From Prorocentrum cordatum (Eukaryota > Sar > Dinophyceae > Prorocentrales > Prorocentraceae): DNA of 42,500 nt. Within the stretch, counting starts at the first letter, position 1; every line of letters starts with the position of its first letter. The stretch covers positions 1,234,284-1,276,783 of the forward strand of contig CAUYUJ010003447.1 in the NCBI GenBank assembly GCA_963575745.1, read 5' to 3'. This document shows, piece after piece, positions 40,501 through 42,500 of this stretch. The position numbers and the translations under genes were made by a program. Under the pieces are notes generated by a model. That model made no database searches. It saw nothing but the letters and a program-made list of their open reading frames with translations, and was not told where the DNA came from.

Positions 40501-42500
40501 CCTATGCATTCCCAGACGGCGTCGGCGCGAGTCGTGACGTTACCCGCAATGCCCGCTATCGCGACGGGGTGAAAACGAATAGCCTTTGACGCTGCCCCTG
40601 GTCCTTGCGCCGCGGGCCGCCTCCGGGGCTGCTGCGCACGCGTGGGGGCAAAGGGCGCGTTCGCGCACGGCTCGCCTCGAGCGCTCGCGGCTGCCGCACC
40701 CCGCGGGCCCGCGCGCCAGGCGCGCCAGGCGCGCCCAGCGCGCGCGCATGCGCGACGACGTCGCGGCGTCGACGACGCCGACGCCCACGACTGCGGGAAC
40801 AAGAGGGAAGCATATGAGAGCAGGCGGGCCCTGAGGGCGTCGTCTGGCGCCGCGGCCGTAAAAGCGTCCTTGGGCGGGGCGGGGTGGGCGATCGAACCCC
40901 TTATCGGCGATCATTGGGCGACGGGGGGATCGACGCATCTTCCCTGAAACTATCCTTCCCGAACATTGCCCCCTGGCCTCGAGGACGTCACTTGGCGCAA
41001 TGGCCATACCAGAGCGCCCAAAATCAATCCGTTCACCCTCATCTCAAGCTCGCCTGATCGAGGCGTCGATGGCGGGCGCGAGGGGGCACCAACCGATGGG
41101 GTCGGGCATCGATTTGCGATCCGCACGGCGTCATCTTCAAGGAACAACGATTCGATACTCGATCATCGATTACGGGATTGGGGGCGCGAGGGGCAAAAAC
41201 GGGGGGACAGGCCCAGAGGGGAAACGTCGACCTGGAGCCGGCGACGCGTAGCCGACTGATCAGCGACAGGGCCCCGATACCGAGTCCGCGCGTTCATGGG
41301 CAGGAATCGGGCCACTAGATTGGGGGCGGTCGGGGGTCGATGCGCCCCCCGGGGCCATCACCCCCGCCGTTGCCCTCTAAATCCCAAGCCGACCGGCCGA
41401 TCCGAGCAACCCCAGAACGCCCTCGACGAGGCGCAGCTGATGGAAACCACCGCCAGCATCGAAAACTGCCGGAAACGCCCCATCACCGTCGCCCCCCCGC
41501 AACCCGACGCCCCCCGGAGATCGTAATTTTCGGGGCCAGGGGGGATATAAGGCATTTCCCCGGCAAGCTAGAGGGCGGCGAGGATGAAGATGACGGCGAT
41601 GACGATGATGGGGGCGATGAGAAGGCGGAGGATGGTCCGGGGCGCTCCTCGAGATCCTCGCTATGAAGATCCTCGGCGCCCCTCGAGATCCCACAGTTCG
41701 CCCGCGCCCCGGAGGTCCTCGGGGGTCCTCGGCGCTCTTCGCCGGGAATCCTCCTCTGCGAACCACCTCGAACCAATCGCCCGCGCAGGCCCAGCTCCTT
41801 GGACCGCCCTCGCGCGGGGGGCATCTCGCGCGCGCAAACAGCGCTTGCGGCCGGGCCTTGCCGTTGCTCTCGGCCTCGGCCTTGGCCCCGGCAGCCTGGT
41901 TGTCGCTCGCGCCCGGGAGCTTCCGGACCCGCTCGGTGCCTCGTGCGCGCGCCTGGCGGATGCCAATGGGCGGTTGGCGGCCCTCGCTTTGGATCTCGCG
42001 CGCGGCGCCCTCGACCCACCTCGTCGCCCAGAGCCCGCTGGCCCGGCCTTCCGCCTAGCGCATCACGTCGCTGCTTGCAGGGCACCCGCCGCCAGGGCCG
42101 ACGGCGCCGAGCTCTCGGGGGATCCTTGCGGCGGCCCGCTCGGCGTCCTCGGCGTCTCGAGGGCGTCGCGGCCCCTGCTTGGGCGCCCTGAGGTAGGCGA
42201 AATGCGCAGTGCGCGGGGGCCTCGGGGCGCGCCGCGATCAGCAGGTGCTACGGCTTCTCGGCTCGGCCCAGCGCGCCTGCCCCTCGGGCCGCCAGGCGGC
42301 GGGCTCGCCCTCGCCCTGGCCCCCTGGAGCCCCGAGCGATGGTCGCCGTGGGCTCCGCCGCCGCAACGGTCTCCCGAACGCCCGCGCGCTCGTCGACCTC
42401 GCCGGGCAGCGCGCGCGCCGCCATGCTCGAGGGCGCCGCCCTTCTCGACCCTCCAGGGCCCCAGGCCCGCGACGCGCTCGAGCTCGCCCTGCCCCGTCGG
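40501..42500. other. GC-rich tail without a clear gene
   Basis: Long readings on both strands reflect composition. A plus-strand stretch at about 41830-42200 (LGPGSLVVARARELPDPLG, RLADANGRLAALALDLARG) has somewhat protein-like balance but no family match. At 41581-41622 a GATGAC/GATGAAG simple repeat occurs. Nothing further can be supported. Confidence 0.35.

Noticed and set aside
41570-41640. Hydrophobic segment (LRLLIAPIIVIAVIFILAAL) on the minus strand as a membrane anchor
   Set aside because: It is the translation of a GATGAC-type simple repeat and is not attached to a supported gene.
1-42500. CRISPR arrays, bacterial operons, tRNA or rRNA genes
   Set aside because: No repeat-spacer pattern, no operon-like gene spacing and no recognisable tRNA or rRNA sequence was seen; tandem arrays here have no unique spacers.

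Overview
The window looks like nuclear DNA of a dinoflagellate, perhaps Prorocentrum-like (genus is inference). It is GC-rich and crowded with microsatellites and minisatellites. Gene fragments are spread over several frames. At least one good relic of the dinoflagellate trans-spliced leader is fixed in the DNA, at 32980-33000, just upstream of an intron-poor gene. Decayed non-LTR retrotransposons and transposase-like protein families that I know from dinoflagellate gene sets make up much of the recognisable coding matter. I see no rRNA, tRNA, CRISPR or bacterial-style operon.

Layout. 1-3200: GC-rich sequence, an 11-bp minisatellite (911-1456) and about 1.2 kb of (ACT)n. 3427-4374: broken gene with CxxC pairs. 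4490-7300: simple repeats, short palindromic repeats and one weak exon. 7305-14677: a tandem duplication of a 3.3-kb unit, each copy carrying one decayed transposase-like gene on the minus strand; the second copy is about 0.69 kb longer. 15274-16490: a weak exon and a 386-bp tandem duplication with one visible difference. 17690-20460: decayed LINE with endonuclease and reverse transcriptase. 21245-25000: weak exons and a copia-like RNase H remnant. 25988-30590: three helical or Lys-rich genes of unknown function, one of which runs about 450 codons in a single frame broken only by three stop codons. 31052-33000: second transposase-like gene with the spliced-leader relic. 33400-37350: very GC-rich DNA with 36-bp and about 300-bp repeats. 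38151-39900: second LINE. 40100-42500: GC-rich sequence with few clear signals.

How it fits together. Nearly everything recognisable, host-like genes and mobile elements alike, reads on the minus strand. Most coding pieces are broken by small frameshifts, so the region reads as a graveyard of duplicated or retroposed copies with a few possibly live genes. A recurring theme is tandem arrays with a unit of about 11 bp, at least two of which lie between exons of predicted genes. No known multi-gene pathway is evident.
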